Assembly (NCBI GenBank): GCA_018105865.1
Contig: CM030869.1
Location: forward strand, 1,833,919-1,897,918
Length of the DNA stretch: 64,000 nucleotides
DNA from: Metaphire vulgaris
Taxonomy: Eukaryota; Annelida; Clitellata; Crassiclitellata; Megascolecidae
Reading direction: 5' to 3'
The position numbers and the translations under genes are program-made. Shown here one piece after another: positions 47,208 to 58,338 of this stretch. A model generated the notes under the pieces. The model ran no database searches and was not told the DNA's origin. It saw only the letters and a program-made list of their open reading frames with translations. Within the stretch, counting starts at the first letter, position 1. Each line of letters starts with the position of its first letter.

Positions 47208-49128
47208 ACACTTTTACAGCACCAATTCTATAAGGATATTAACATCAATTCTTCTCTAAAGCAGTAATCTATCTTAAAGTAATTTTAATTTCTTTTTAAA
47301 ATTTAGCAACAACCAAGCAGCTAAGTTAAAAGTTGCTACAAGAGACTGAAAAGAAAATCGGAATTCAGAGACTGTATCTATATCAAATGTAAATGGCATG
47401 CAAGCATTAAATAAATGCAAATAAGTTTACAGCTGTAACTCTACAAAGATTAATTTACTCCATTTGTTGGCTCAAGTCTACATAAACGTCCACGCAAGGC
47501 TTGCTTTGGAATGGCAGACAAATATTTCCAGCTGAAACAAACACATGAATATATTCCGAGTGCTATATAAATTTAACAATTTCATTCATCGTCAGAATTG
47601 CAATTCTGTGAGTTGAGCTATTGCCAGAAAACAAAATCACCTCCTTGCAAACTAAGAACATGTGTCAAATTACATTAAATGACATAATGTAATAATTTAT
47701 AAAAAATAAAAACAAGTTGAGTAACAAGCCGTAAAATAATTACTCACGTAATGAGACGTAAAAGTGACCTTGAGATGGTTGCCTGAGTACCGTAGTCAAC
47801 GTAAAAGACCTGTAAAGAAATCACTTCAACTTCGTCAACAAATTCTTACACAGCAACTTGGCTACGCAGTTAAAGGGTCATGTTCTTTTCTATGGTTTGC
47901 ATCGACCTTATTAAGTAGGTGGTCAATATAGCCAGAGGCATGAGAATTTAGTGGAAAGGGCCAACTAAACCAATAATTATGCATATTTCACACTGACTTG
48001 AGGGGGTTATTTCCCAAAGTAAGAGATCCAGGTCAGTCAAAGGTGTGGGTCAACCGAACCCAAAATATCCAACAGCAGTTTCATAATATTCTACCAAGTC
48101 TCTGAAGGGTCAAGAATTGGTCTGTGCTAACCAAGGGCCAATGTCAACAAATCCCCCCCCCAACAGAGTTAAACCGTAACAAATCAGCTAATATTCAAGC
48201 ACAAGTATATTCATCACTCGGTCATAATCACATAATTTACAAGCACACTGAACTATTCTACAAGCAGTTAACGGCAACAGCACAGACTACAATGGAAGCC
48301 GATGAAAGTCGAGACGAAACAAAATGTCGAAAGAGCAGACGCACCGTGATGTCTTCGTTCGCAACGCTCGTGATGGTGCAGCGGTACCACTCGCCGCCCT
48401 CCGGATAAAAACCGATGCAACAGAATCCGGCTTTAAGCATTTCACTTGGGACGACGTAAGCTCCACTTGCCCGACTCCTGTAAAAGGCCCTAGTGTCAAA
48501 ACAGAAGCAAACTGATAACTGTAACAATACAAAATGCATCATCAAAACTACGCGACTTATTTTACCTTACTATGTATAACGGTATCCAACGTCCAGTCGT
48601 TTAAAGCCAGACCTCTCCTTAACCCCCTCGTCCGGTAAGGCCGATATTTTGGCTTCATAATCCGTTGGTTATATGGACCCCAGAGGTCAAAGGGTTAAAA
48701 ATCTCCAAGTGATGATCAAATCAAGCAGCAACAGGTGAATTCGAGCAGCACTCACTGGAGGTCATCCATAAGCTTATCTAGACAGTGCTTCACGGAAGAA
48801 AGCTGAAACCAAAAACGACCCGGGCTCGTCACTTCCGAGATCTGAACGTCGACATATTTCTTCTCGGAAAACAGTTCCGGAGGGTCCTGGTCGCGATAGA
48901 CGAAAGGAAGCGGTACGGCATCGGGCGGAAGACCGCCGTTTGCACAATGCTGAAATCATCGCACCAAAAACGAATCAAGCATGATTACAACCATTCAGCA
49001 TATATCCAAATATCTACAGGGTGGCACAAAAAAACCGATTGACATTAGGTTTGGCATTTAATATAGTCCAGTTTTTTTTGCCACCCTGTAATATGTGCAG
49101 CATGGTTATACATACATACATACATACA

Positions 49129-49164
<36 letters not shown>

Positions 49165-51971
49165 TATATATAATTTTACCACAAATGCTGCCAATGGTGA
49201 AAGCTCTTTGTCTTGAGATCTGTCGACTCTAAAAGAACTCTTTGACAACTTCACCAAAACACGACCTGAAAAACAAATAAACAATATTTGAATAACTTTT
49301 TAAAACACTAATTCTAACACTGATACACACATCAAAGTCTAAATGTCATAGAAAAATCGTAGCAAAAATATTCCCTAAAGGAATCGAATCCTAAACTTCT
49401 ATAGCGCCACTTCAAAATGCACAGAAGCATCAGCCGATGGCACAACCAATGAAAATCATTCAAGGTGAAGGTCAAATCCAGGATATCCGGCCAGACAACC
49501 AGGCAACCATGCATGGTAGATAGGCCAGGTCAAAACGATGGGGTTTTAATCTTGTTCTAAAAATCGGTGGTGAATAAGCAGTGCATAATATGATACCAAT
49601 GAAACAATTCAATATATCAATGACAGGAGCATTTCACATACAAACACAGAAGGCAAAATAATGCATACCGCTGCCCAAGTACTTCAACTCGATCATGTCG
49701 TCTACGGCCATCAGAAGTTTATCAATGTTTGGAAAGCCAAGAAGCTTCGCATTGATCGACTGTCGAACAACGTCCTAAAAAATTCAAATTGGGGAAGACT
49801 GATATAAGATAACCAAATAACCCTCCCCCCAAATTATCAGTTTTTCAATAACAATATGTTCTCATTACACAGCATGCGCGTGCATGCAAACACGTACACA
49901 TTCGCTCTAACAAGAGAGGGGCTACAATTAATAACCGAGAGCAAATGGACAGTCAAACTCACAGGATCAGTCAAAAAGCAGTAACCAGTTCAAGGGAGTG
50001 GCTTGCACTCAGATGGTCTATCAACCGTGTAAGTTAGAAATTTACTTTCATACCAAAGTAGGCAGTTGGAAGAATGGATTATGCTATTTAGTGAACTATG
50101 GCTGATATACCATACCATTCCATGATCTTATATGAGGCCGGTATATACCATCGTGGACACCAGTTTATGGATGCTGTACCAAAACATTCCGAGATTTGTG
50201 AAAATTATTTCTTATGGGGTGACAAGTTAGAAGAGACGGGAAATTAGCAGGGCGGTAACAACATTGGCGTGCAGATCAGAAGGTCATGGGTTCGATACCT
50301 GTAGGAGCCCTAAGGTTGGCTCAGCCTTCATTCGCTACAGGGCAGTGACAAATGAGTAGCATGCTATAAGCTGCACAAGTCAAGCACCATGCAATGCAAC
50401 ACACCAACTCCATATACGTGGCATTGAAACATAACAAAATGTAACAGAATATCTGCATAATAAATAATAATTATAATAAAATAATAATAATAAAAATGCA
50501 TAATAATAATAATTATAATTAAGTTCTTCTACAAATGTTATTATTAAGTTCTTCTACAGATGTTACTATGTTATTATGTAACTTTCAATGATTTTTATGC
50601 TTTGGAAATAATAAAATGATGATGATATTATATGCATAATGCCTCTACTGAACAATTGAACACCTGACAGAAGGTATATAGTAATGAAGCTCAGTACCAC
50701 CCTATGAGCATTGAAGGCTGGGCAAGAATCTTGACACCTATTTACCATTATGATAAGTGAAATCAAAATAGTCTAATGTTTACAATGCCAATTTTCTGCT
50801 ATGGCTGAGGAAATAGATGCTTTTATATAACTTTTATATCAGCAAATCAAATTTCTAGCCTGATAAATATTCTCAAGTTCGGTCACCAACACGCCATCAC
50901 GATATTTCTCAAGGACATTTCGGAGAGACATCTGGAAGTCGGAGAAGGTCGGTGTTGGTGGAAAACACGCCCCAGCATGATCTATCAACACACCTGTTAC
51001 TTGTAACCAGGGTGCGATTTGTAGGAGGGAAAGAGGGGAATCTCCTCCCCCCACTGCCCAACTGCATCCCCCCTACTGCTACATCCTCCCACTGCTACAT
51101 TTCCCAACAACTACATCCCCCTCAAGCTCCACATACCTCCCCCCCTGCTCCAGGTCACAAATCGCATCCTGCTTGTAACATAGAAAAATCAACAGACAGG
51201 GGGGGGGCATAAGCAGCAAAAGAACCTTTCCACAAATCACGCTTTCAAGAAAAACCATAAAGTTTTTCATAGAATTGATTCTAACAGCAATACTTATTCT
51301 AACAGCAGATTCAGTAGAACTGATTCTAACAGCAAAACTTATTCTAATAGCAGAACCAATTCCAATAGCAGAACTTATTCTAACAGCAGAACCAATTCAT
51401 ACTGTGTTCCAACAGTTCCTTTCGGAACGTTCTTTTGTCGAATAAAATCCAATCTCCGCTGCTCGGTCGCTCCAGCACAATAGTATCCGACATCGAAGAC
51501 AACAGGTCAATCACGGCGACACAGTCAAATTTCTTCAGGCTCAGCTTCTGTCCAGTAACCCTCTAAAGGCATCCACAAAAATTAGTTAACACAAACCTAA
51601 GTAAACAATGCTAACATTGAAACTAACCAAGAAAAATCATTCAAATATGCAACTGAACTCAATCCAAACGATACAAGACTATTCAAAATGTATGACATTA
51701 AGCGTGTTTGACTGCAGCTGCCTGCATAGTTACCTGCATTACATATTAACAGATGCCTATAAACAAAAAATCATCCACTGGAGATCTGTGAAAAAATTGT
51801 CATAACTTAATTAGAAACTTGCTTGAAATTCTGTCAGAAATTTGGAACAGTAAAGGCCCTTTGGATGGTGCGATAAAACCTGAAATAGAAGCAGAAAAAG
51901 CACAGTTTTCAGTAGCTTAGGTAATCATTAAAACCCAGAACAATCAAAAAAGGCATTTTCAAAAGAATTCC

Positions 51972-52006
<35 letters not shown>

Positions 52007-54035
52007 GTCTGTCTGTCTGTCTGTCTATCATCTTATAATACAATCTCTTGTTCAAATATCTTTAAGGTACATCACTCATATGGACCAGCACACTTACTTC
52101 TTGAACTTTAACCTTTAATTCTTCAAGGTTAGAAGGTGTCCCAAAATCCTTGCCATTCAGCTGCAGTTCGTCTGCTTCATCAAAATTGGCCCCTTCATTT
52201 TGGTCATCGACACCAAAATTCTTGCCAGGATTCACAGCCGATCCATTCAACATGGCATTCGACAGAAGCCTTGCATTAGGAATGCATCCATTCTGAAGAG
52301 GTGAGACAATCTGATGATCTGAAACACAAATAAACAAATAACATTTAGATATATTTAGATTTTTAATGCTTATAGTACTTCCAACCCACTCACACACACA
52401 CACACACACACACACACATCTTTAAAGATATTTATTTATTTATTTATTTCCGGCCAATTTTTTAAGCGCAGTAGCAGGGCTAAGGCCCACAACAAGAGCG
52501 CTTCACACATAATCAACACAATAAGTAGCTCATTCTAAATAAGTGAGTTTTTAAGTTCTTAATAAATGATATGTATACTGTATAGCCTTAAACCAGTGCT
52601 TCCCAACCTGTGTGCCACGGCACACAAGTGTGCCGCAGCAACTCTAGAAGTGTGCAGCGGCAAAATGTTGGAGAATTAATTCTTGTTCTAGATCTAGAAT
52701 GTAACCTAACAGCTAATGTGAAAAAGTTGACGGCCATTTTTTTGCTTGTCAGCTTGGGAAATGGGAGAGATCACGATCACAGATGAGGTTTTTTTGCTTG
52801 TTGGCTGCAGTGTGGCGTTGACTGTATGTTTCGTGGATAATGTGCCGTGGCTAGAAAAAGCTTGGGAAGCACTGCCTTAAACAATCAAATCTGAAAGTAA
52901 TACTCAATTTTTTAATGTATAACCAATATGGCTGTATGGCTATGCTAGATATTAGGTGGTGGAGTGGTCTGAAGAAATGGCATTAAAGCAATATGTTGCA
53001 TAAGGCTCAGCACCATGGCCACCCCTGCTACGCCAATGGATTGGTACTTATGTAGACAGGATCTGTATCGACAAGATATCAACTTAGATGACTTAAGAAA
53101 TTCAACAACCAAAGCAGAAAGAAATTAGAATAACTTTTATCAGGCTGTCTTTTGCCACGAACAACGAAGTCCTCTCCATTTCCGATGATGCAGACTTCAA
53201 CAACATCTGGCATGGTTTCCAACAGTCTTCCAATGCTCTTGCAACCGGTGTCGGTGAGCAGCCGATAGTTACCAAAACGCTTTGCAAACGCGTCCACAAA
53301 TTGGGAGCCTTTCAGGCCGTTTCGATAACTGAGCATCAACTCCATTATCATTCCTCTCAACACGGTAAACCTGCGCTCGTCCATTGCGGTATCACTTGAT
53401 GACGGTGACAACGCGGCGTCATTTACAGGCACGCGCACCGAAGGCTCGTCTAATGACACATGCACTGACGAGTCATTTACAGGTGTGACTGCTGAAGGTG
53501 TGGTGTCATTTACAGGCATGTGCACCGAAGGCTCGTCTAATGACATGTGCGCTGATGAGTCATTTACAGGTGTGACTGCTGAAGAAGGATTATTTAACGA
53601 CACAGGCTTCGAAGAGCTGTCGATGGGCACAGACGCGGATCGATGATTTATGGTCGTAAATGTTGGTGGACTAGTTGTGGGCATTGAATTTGGATGTTCG
53701 TTAAAACGCATCGGTCTTTGCATACGTCGATATGATGACTTTGGTTTAACTTTATTCAGGCCAACCAATCTGGCCACCCGTCCGTTCAACCCGTCTTTTA
53801 CCACCGCGCTAACTCTCAGCTCTCCGTTTATCCAACGACAGCATACAGCGTCTGGGATGCCTTGCACTAGATCCGCGATGCTGGTATAGCCAGCCTCTCG
53901 ATATGGAATCGGTTTTCTGTTTAGGTCGTGGTAATCGGCCGCCAGTTGGCGCAGACTGGTTTCTCTGCCACCCGAAACCAGAACTGCATTCAATTCCATT
54001 TTAAGGATCTCACGGAGTTCGTTAGCAGAACTCAT
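44696..54035 (-). CDS. TDRD5: TDRD5-like germline protein with four LOTUS domains and one Tudor domain, 14 exons
   Basis: Exons (high to low): 54035-53135, 52318-52098, 51879-51823, 51562-51403, 50993-50860, 49774-49669, 49265-49180, 48949-48756, 48477-48345, 47809-47748, 47531-47459, 46741-46663, 46024-45924, 44989-44696. All phases agree, 866 aa. LOTUS 1 is about residues 3-80 (LRQLAADYHDLNRKPIPYRE), LOTUS 2 219-294 (FVDAFAKRFG), LOTUS 3 362-440 (ELKVKVQEVLSHHPKGLYCS), LOTUS 4 about 467-535 (NVLEKYRDGVLVTELENIYQ). The extended Tudor is about 575-770 (FCCIGFYPEGGEWYRCTI, VFYVDYGTQATI, LCDTSGPEDVHIND). The C-tail is acidic, then Trp-rich (SKWWPKGVRW). TDRD5 acts in nuage/germ granules in piRNA biogenesis and retrotransposon silencing. 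Vertebrate TDRD5 has three LOTUS domains as I recall. Introns after exons 3 and 5 start with GC. TDRD7 is the main alternative; LOTUS 3 and the single Tudor favour TDRD5. An acceptor at 54049 implies a 5'UTR exon. Confidence 0.88.
45105..45172. repeat. (ATG)n/(ATT)n microsatellite
   Basis: ATG units followed by an ATT array of about 12 units, in TDRD5 intron 13. Confidence 0.95.
45190..45261. mobile_element. Family B foldback element, copy B4
   Basis: TTAACCCTCTGACAACTGCA at the left, GGCGAACGAATTAA at the right, core CGAAGCTGAAACATCGGCC. In TDRD5 intron 13. Confidence 0.7.
45710..45748. repeat. (CAGA)n microsatellite
   Basis: About nine CAGA units in TDRD5 intron 13. Confidence 0.9.
46175..46385. 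repeat. ~20-bp minisatellite
   Basis: About ten imperfect units of GGTCCATGTTAACCTAG type in TDRD5 intron 12. Confidence 0.85.
47170..47210. repeat. (ATC)n microsatellite
   Basis: About 11 ATC units in TDRD5 intron 11. Confidence 0.95.
48619..48698. mobile_element. Family B foldback element, copy B5
   Basis: TTAACCCCCTCGTCCGGTAA at the left and GAGGTCAAAGGGTTAA at the right; core GGCCGATATTTTGGCTTCAT. It is 80 bp long and lies in TDRD5 intron 8. Confidence 0.82.
49017..49088. mobile_element. Mariner-like mini-MITE, copy 2
   Basis: CAGGGTGGCACAAAAAA to TTTTTTGCCACCCTG with flanking TA; 72 bp; same interior (TTAGGTTTG, ATTTAATA) as the element at 41094. In TDRD5 intron 7. Confidence 0.85.
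49108..49172. repeat. (CATA)n/(TA)n microsatellite beside TDRD5 exon 7
   Basis: About twelve CATA units then TA units; the array ends about 8 bp from the exon 7 donor (exon edge 49180). Confidence 0.95.
49375..49545 (+). repeat. SINE-like dispersed repeat, copy 2
   Basis: AAACTTCTATAGCGCCACTT, AGCATCAGCCGATGGCAC, AAGGTCAAATCCAGGATATC, GGTAGATAGGCCAGGTCA. The inverse copy at 59450-59612 shares all four blocks; the copy at 28495 shares the right half. In TDRD5 intron 6. Confidence 0.7.
51968..52028. repeat. (CTAT)n/(CTGT)n microsatellite
   Basis: CTAT units then CTGT units, in TDRD5 intron 2. Confidence 0.95.
52594..52874. mobile_element. hAT-like MITE with 8-bp target duplication
   Basis: CAGTGCTTCCCAACCTGTG at the left and GCTTGGGAAGCACTG at the right. 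CCTTAAAC flanks it at 52586-52593 and 52875-52882. 281 bp, in TDRD5 intron 1. Confidence 0.92.
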
Positions 54036-54680
54036 CTTTGAAGATGACCTAGGAAGTAAATAAAGAGAAGAAAACATTTTGAGCAACAATTTAATTCTAT
54101 AACTCATCAAAATACTTAATAACCACCAAATCACAGTCACTGTCGGTCCTACCGTGACTCAATATACCCTTAGCATAAGAGCATCTTAAGCCTTAAACCA
54201 CCACATACTTTGTAACTAAATGCAATCGTAAAAATTGTAACTATATGCCTGTCTCAACAACTACTCAAACTGCATTATCGCAAATGTAAGAAAAACTACC
54301 AGAATAAATCAAATTAGCAGCAAAATTAAGAAACTGGTTTAACAGACTAGAAATTTTTAACATTCACACCACGACTCAGACTCAGCAAAAGTCAGCAATT
54401 GAAAAAAATTCTGCACGGCGCGATCGAAAAGCTAGTGAAATTTTTAATTCACCCGTAAAAGAGAACAATTAACCCTAACGAACTCGACAATTATTCTAAA
54501 ACTTTTCCAAGACCAATTAACACACGCAATTAAAACTCGTTAAATTGAAATTAAAAATAAAGAAAATAAACGAATTTGCCAAACGGAAACATTTTAGTAA
54601 GTCACGTGACGCAGGCGACTTTCTTCTCGGATTTGCTTACTTACTTAAACTTTAAAAATGTATTATTGCTCCAAGTAAGA
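54036..54680 (-). promoter_or_regulatory. TDRD5 upstream region with an E-box palindrome
   Basis: The perfect palindrome GTCACGTGAC (54601-54610), an E-box of the USF/TFE/MYC type, lies about 565 bp upstream of the start codon. A 5'UTR acceptor is at 54049-54050. AAGATGGC at 54677-54684 resembles a YY1 site. Roles are inferred. Confidence 0.35.
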
Positions 54681-55231
54681 TGGCAAGAGAACTTGAGAAC
54701 TTGAGAGACAGCTCATTTAGTCAAACATTCACTGTCCATGATATAGCTTGCAGCAGCTTAATAAAACACATCTGTCAAAGGCTCAAAACATGTATAATTA
54801 ATTTGGAAATGGTCATAAATCTGGAAAAACATGTGTGAGATATGTCTACTAATTTATAGAACATTGCAAAATTAATGACCTAACAAATTGAAATACACGC
54901 ATGATTCAAATTGCCAAGCATGTCATCACTCGCGCTGTATTATTTAAGACCAAAAAACAAATTGCTAGGGGTCCAAAAATGAGTCGCCATCAACATAAGC
55001 GCTATAAAAATCTGTGAGGATATATTCGCGTGGAAAATCATAGACTTTTATACTATATATAAAATCTATAGGCGAAATAGCATAGAATCTATAAGGAAAA
55101 CTGATTTATTCATTCTAAATTAATTTTAAAATTGATTAGTCGTCTAACCTTCTTCGCAGATTTTCTCCCTTTACGTCAGGTGAGCTCTGAAACAGTTTCC
55201 TCAAATTCTGATTGTAGCCATTGATTTTAAG

Positions 55232-56150
55232 ATGACAAAGTCAAATCACAGCTATAGGCCTATAGGCTATAGCATGCTTAAGAGTTCCCTCCTTGCACCT
55301 CTCCTTTTTACTCTTTACACAGTACCTATCGGTTTTCTACTTGTTCAGCACGATATTGGATCCCACCTTTGTGCTGATGCTGCTCAAATCGTCATCAATA
55401 TTGATCAACCATAGGCTTTTACATAGCTGTAACAACCTAGCCTCACTGCCCTTTTGGATGTTCACTATTGCCTGGCTGATAATATACCTTCCCCATAGCT
55501 ATTTTAAGAAAGGCTGTGCTTCCAATGAATGTCGTGCGTTCTGTAGTCAGTTTAACTCTGGGTGCCTGACAAACTTTCAATACAGGTACTACTGAGGATG
55601 CTATCGCAACTCAAAAAATGTAATTCTCTATTCAGTCTCTTTTGGATTTTCAAAGTTCTGAGTGCGAGAAATCTTGGCATTTTCCTTCACATCAATGCTG
55701 TAAGCAGGTCTGCACGCTATCTAATTCGTGAACTATGCATAATCAGGCACCTTGTTCCTTTTATTGTACTTTGACTTATACTTGCAAATTCTCTAGTATC
55801 CAAACACCTGGTTGCATTGTTCTCTAAGTCCTTCATTCAGCGTCTAGAAGGAATTCAAAACTCTATCTCTAGCCTTAGTGAAACCCCCAAAATACGATCA
55901 TGTCACACCTGTGCTCTAATCACTGTTCATTGTTTGCCAGTCCTTGCTTACAATCTAGGCTCTTAGACACCCAACCAGGATATCGCACTCTCGCACCATT
56001 CTTAGTAAGCGTGCATTTTCCGTGTTTGGGCCAAAAATATGGAATTCACTCCCAGTCTTGGTTCGCTTTGGCTGAGTCGCTAATGATATTTTGATCCAGA
56101 CTAAAAACTTACCTGCTCTCTATTGCCTATCGACCATAATCCGGAACCAG
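55232..56150 (+). mobile_element. LINE reverse transcriptase C-half, decayed
   Basis: Pieces in several frames match a non-LTR RT: LAPLLFTLYTVPIG (usual LGPLLFxLYTxPLG), HLCADAAQI (usual HxYADDTQ, catalytic DD lost to DA), SARNLGIFLHINAVSRSARY, LVSKHLVALFSKSFIQRLEG, IQNSISSL, and VHCLPVLAYN (usual LHWLPV). Pattern typical of CR1/L2-type LINEs. Many stops; dead. Confidence 0.8.
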
Positions 56151-56659
56151 ATAATCCGACTGATTTATTGGATTTGACAAAGGAGGATTATGATCCTACT
56201 TTGGAGCAACAGTTGACATCAGTCCAAGTGCATTACTAAAATGTTGCTATCGAAGTTATTATGTTGTGTTATGGTCCTATTATGAAAGCTGTAGAAAGGG
56301 CAGAAAGCCAATGTTAGATTTTCCAAAAAGTTCTCAGAATGTTTTGACATCCAAAGCGGATTCTGCCAAGGTTGCATTTGTGATGCACGCTTTATTCAAC
56401 CTATTTGTAGAAATGGTACCTCGAGAAATTATTGGTCTGGAGCCTATAGAAGCTTCCAGGATGGAGGGAGACACTTATCAGACCTAAAATTGAGACCCTT
56501 TTATGCAGCCAACCATCGCCAAGCGACGACGGTGCATTGGTTTTTACTAGATTTATAAGCAGCAACTTGCAAATCCAGTAGGAGATTGGTCCATATTGAT
56601 CCCTGCATGCCTGTGCATTGACTGGTTTGACTCTTCTCTGTCCTGCTGTATCCCTGTAG

Positions 56660-57005
56660 CTAGGGGCTGGGAGTACAAATGTCCCAGGAGGACCCCAAGA
56701 TTGGGGGGGCACCAAAATAGTTGTGACGACCTTTTTTGCCTTTTCAGGGTTTTTGTGAAGTTGAGGGGGCATCATTAGTATGCTTTGACCCCGGGCGCTG
56801 GACAACCTAGTTTCAATATGGTTGTGTAGGCTGTCAGTGCTCACATAACACGGAACGATTACCTTTTTTTGCTTATCAGGGTTTTTGTGAAACTGAGAAG
56901 TGACAACCTTTTTTGCTTCTCACGGTTTTTGTGAAGCGTGAAGTTGATGATGGGGGCACCATCAGTATGATTTGTCCCCGGGCGCCGGGCAACCTAACTA
57001 CGCCT
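56660..57005. repeat. Diverged direct repeat
   Basis: Two related segments: TTTTTTGCCTTTTCAGGGTT, TTTGTGAAGTTGAGGGGGCA, GACCCCGGGCGCTGGACAAC (about 56728-56809), and TTTTTTGCTTCTCACGGTTT with CCCCGGGCGCCGGGCAACCT (56907-56996). A related G/C-rich piece (GGGCCCCGGGCACTGTGC) lies near 4544. Unclassified. Confidence 0.55.
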
Positions 57006-57211
57006 CTGGTTGTATCCCTGTGATGGTCTGAACATTGGTAATGGAGTTCATAGCATGTCTTGGCTCACACACACAAACACACACACACACACATAAGTTC
57101 TAGGTCATGAATGTTGCACTAGAGTAACTGATGTGAATTATTGCATCATAATGACATTATCTTAATTTTGTGTGTATTTTTTTTAAAATTTTGTGTTAAA
57201 GGTCTGAAGAA

Positions 57212-58300
57212 ATGGCTGAAGCAAAATCGCAATGCAGCACTTTAGCCCTTCATATAAAGGTAAGTCTGTAAGTTCATCGGTTAGCATTTCACATAAAGGT
57301 GAGTTATTAAGTCTATATTTTGATAGAAGTACTTGGAAACCAACTGATATTACCGGTGTCTGAGTGAGAATTGTTAGTATACGCAGTACTTTTTCAGTGG
57401 GAATGTACGGGAATGACATTCCCACGCCTTTTTTGCCAGATTTGTTTATATCGATATGCAATAATGCGTGTTTTACGTACAATCGGTTCTTTTTTCAGTG
57501 GGAACGTACAGAACAGCGTAAATTACAGTTTAGAACCAATGAGCTGCGTTGTATATAAATGTTCCAAGTACGGTTACTCTATTAATATCTATGGCATACT
57601 TCTCACAACAAAACAGATGTGAAATGAGTTCCCAAACCTTTTTTTAGAGAAAAGTACTGAGTATAAGCATTACTGGAAAGAGTTGCATATGATTTGTCTT
57701 TGTAGAATTTCCCTCCCGTTGCTGCAGAAGATGAGGGTTTCAATATGTTTCTGGAGAATAAAACGAATCAAGAGAACTTTAGCATTGAATACAACTCTGC
57801 GTTCAACGAGGCGTTCGTTATGTTTGACAATTTAACTCTGAGTGAGGTTTTAGAGATTTTGTGTATTTAAGGCTTTGTGATTTGTTACAGAAATTCAAAT
57901 ACTCTAAGCACCATGTGAATTAGTTCTTTCCTCTTTATAAAGTTTTTTGTTGTCAACTTTAAAGCTCAGTGGGTGAGCCAATTAAAGGTTAATGTATGTA
58001 TGCTGTATAATATACTTAATTGAAGCAAAGCTTTGGTTTAACTCGCTTTAGCCTTGTGTAAAAAATGATTTAAAAGGCATAGAAATTTTTTCCAAAACCA
58101 AATGCAAAGAATTCGATTAGTTTTGCAAAAGAACAAAAAGTCAAGAAATCCAATGATCATTGCTTTAAATAACAGAATCGTTGTTTTAAATAGCCAATAA
58201 TATCCAGAAATAATCATAAATTGGATGTAAAATACACGTGTATAACTGTATACGACGCAGCAATGCATGGCACCTGAAAGAAGAAGAAGAAGAAGATAAC

Positions 58301-58338
<38 letters not shown>

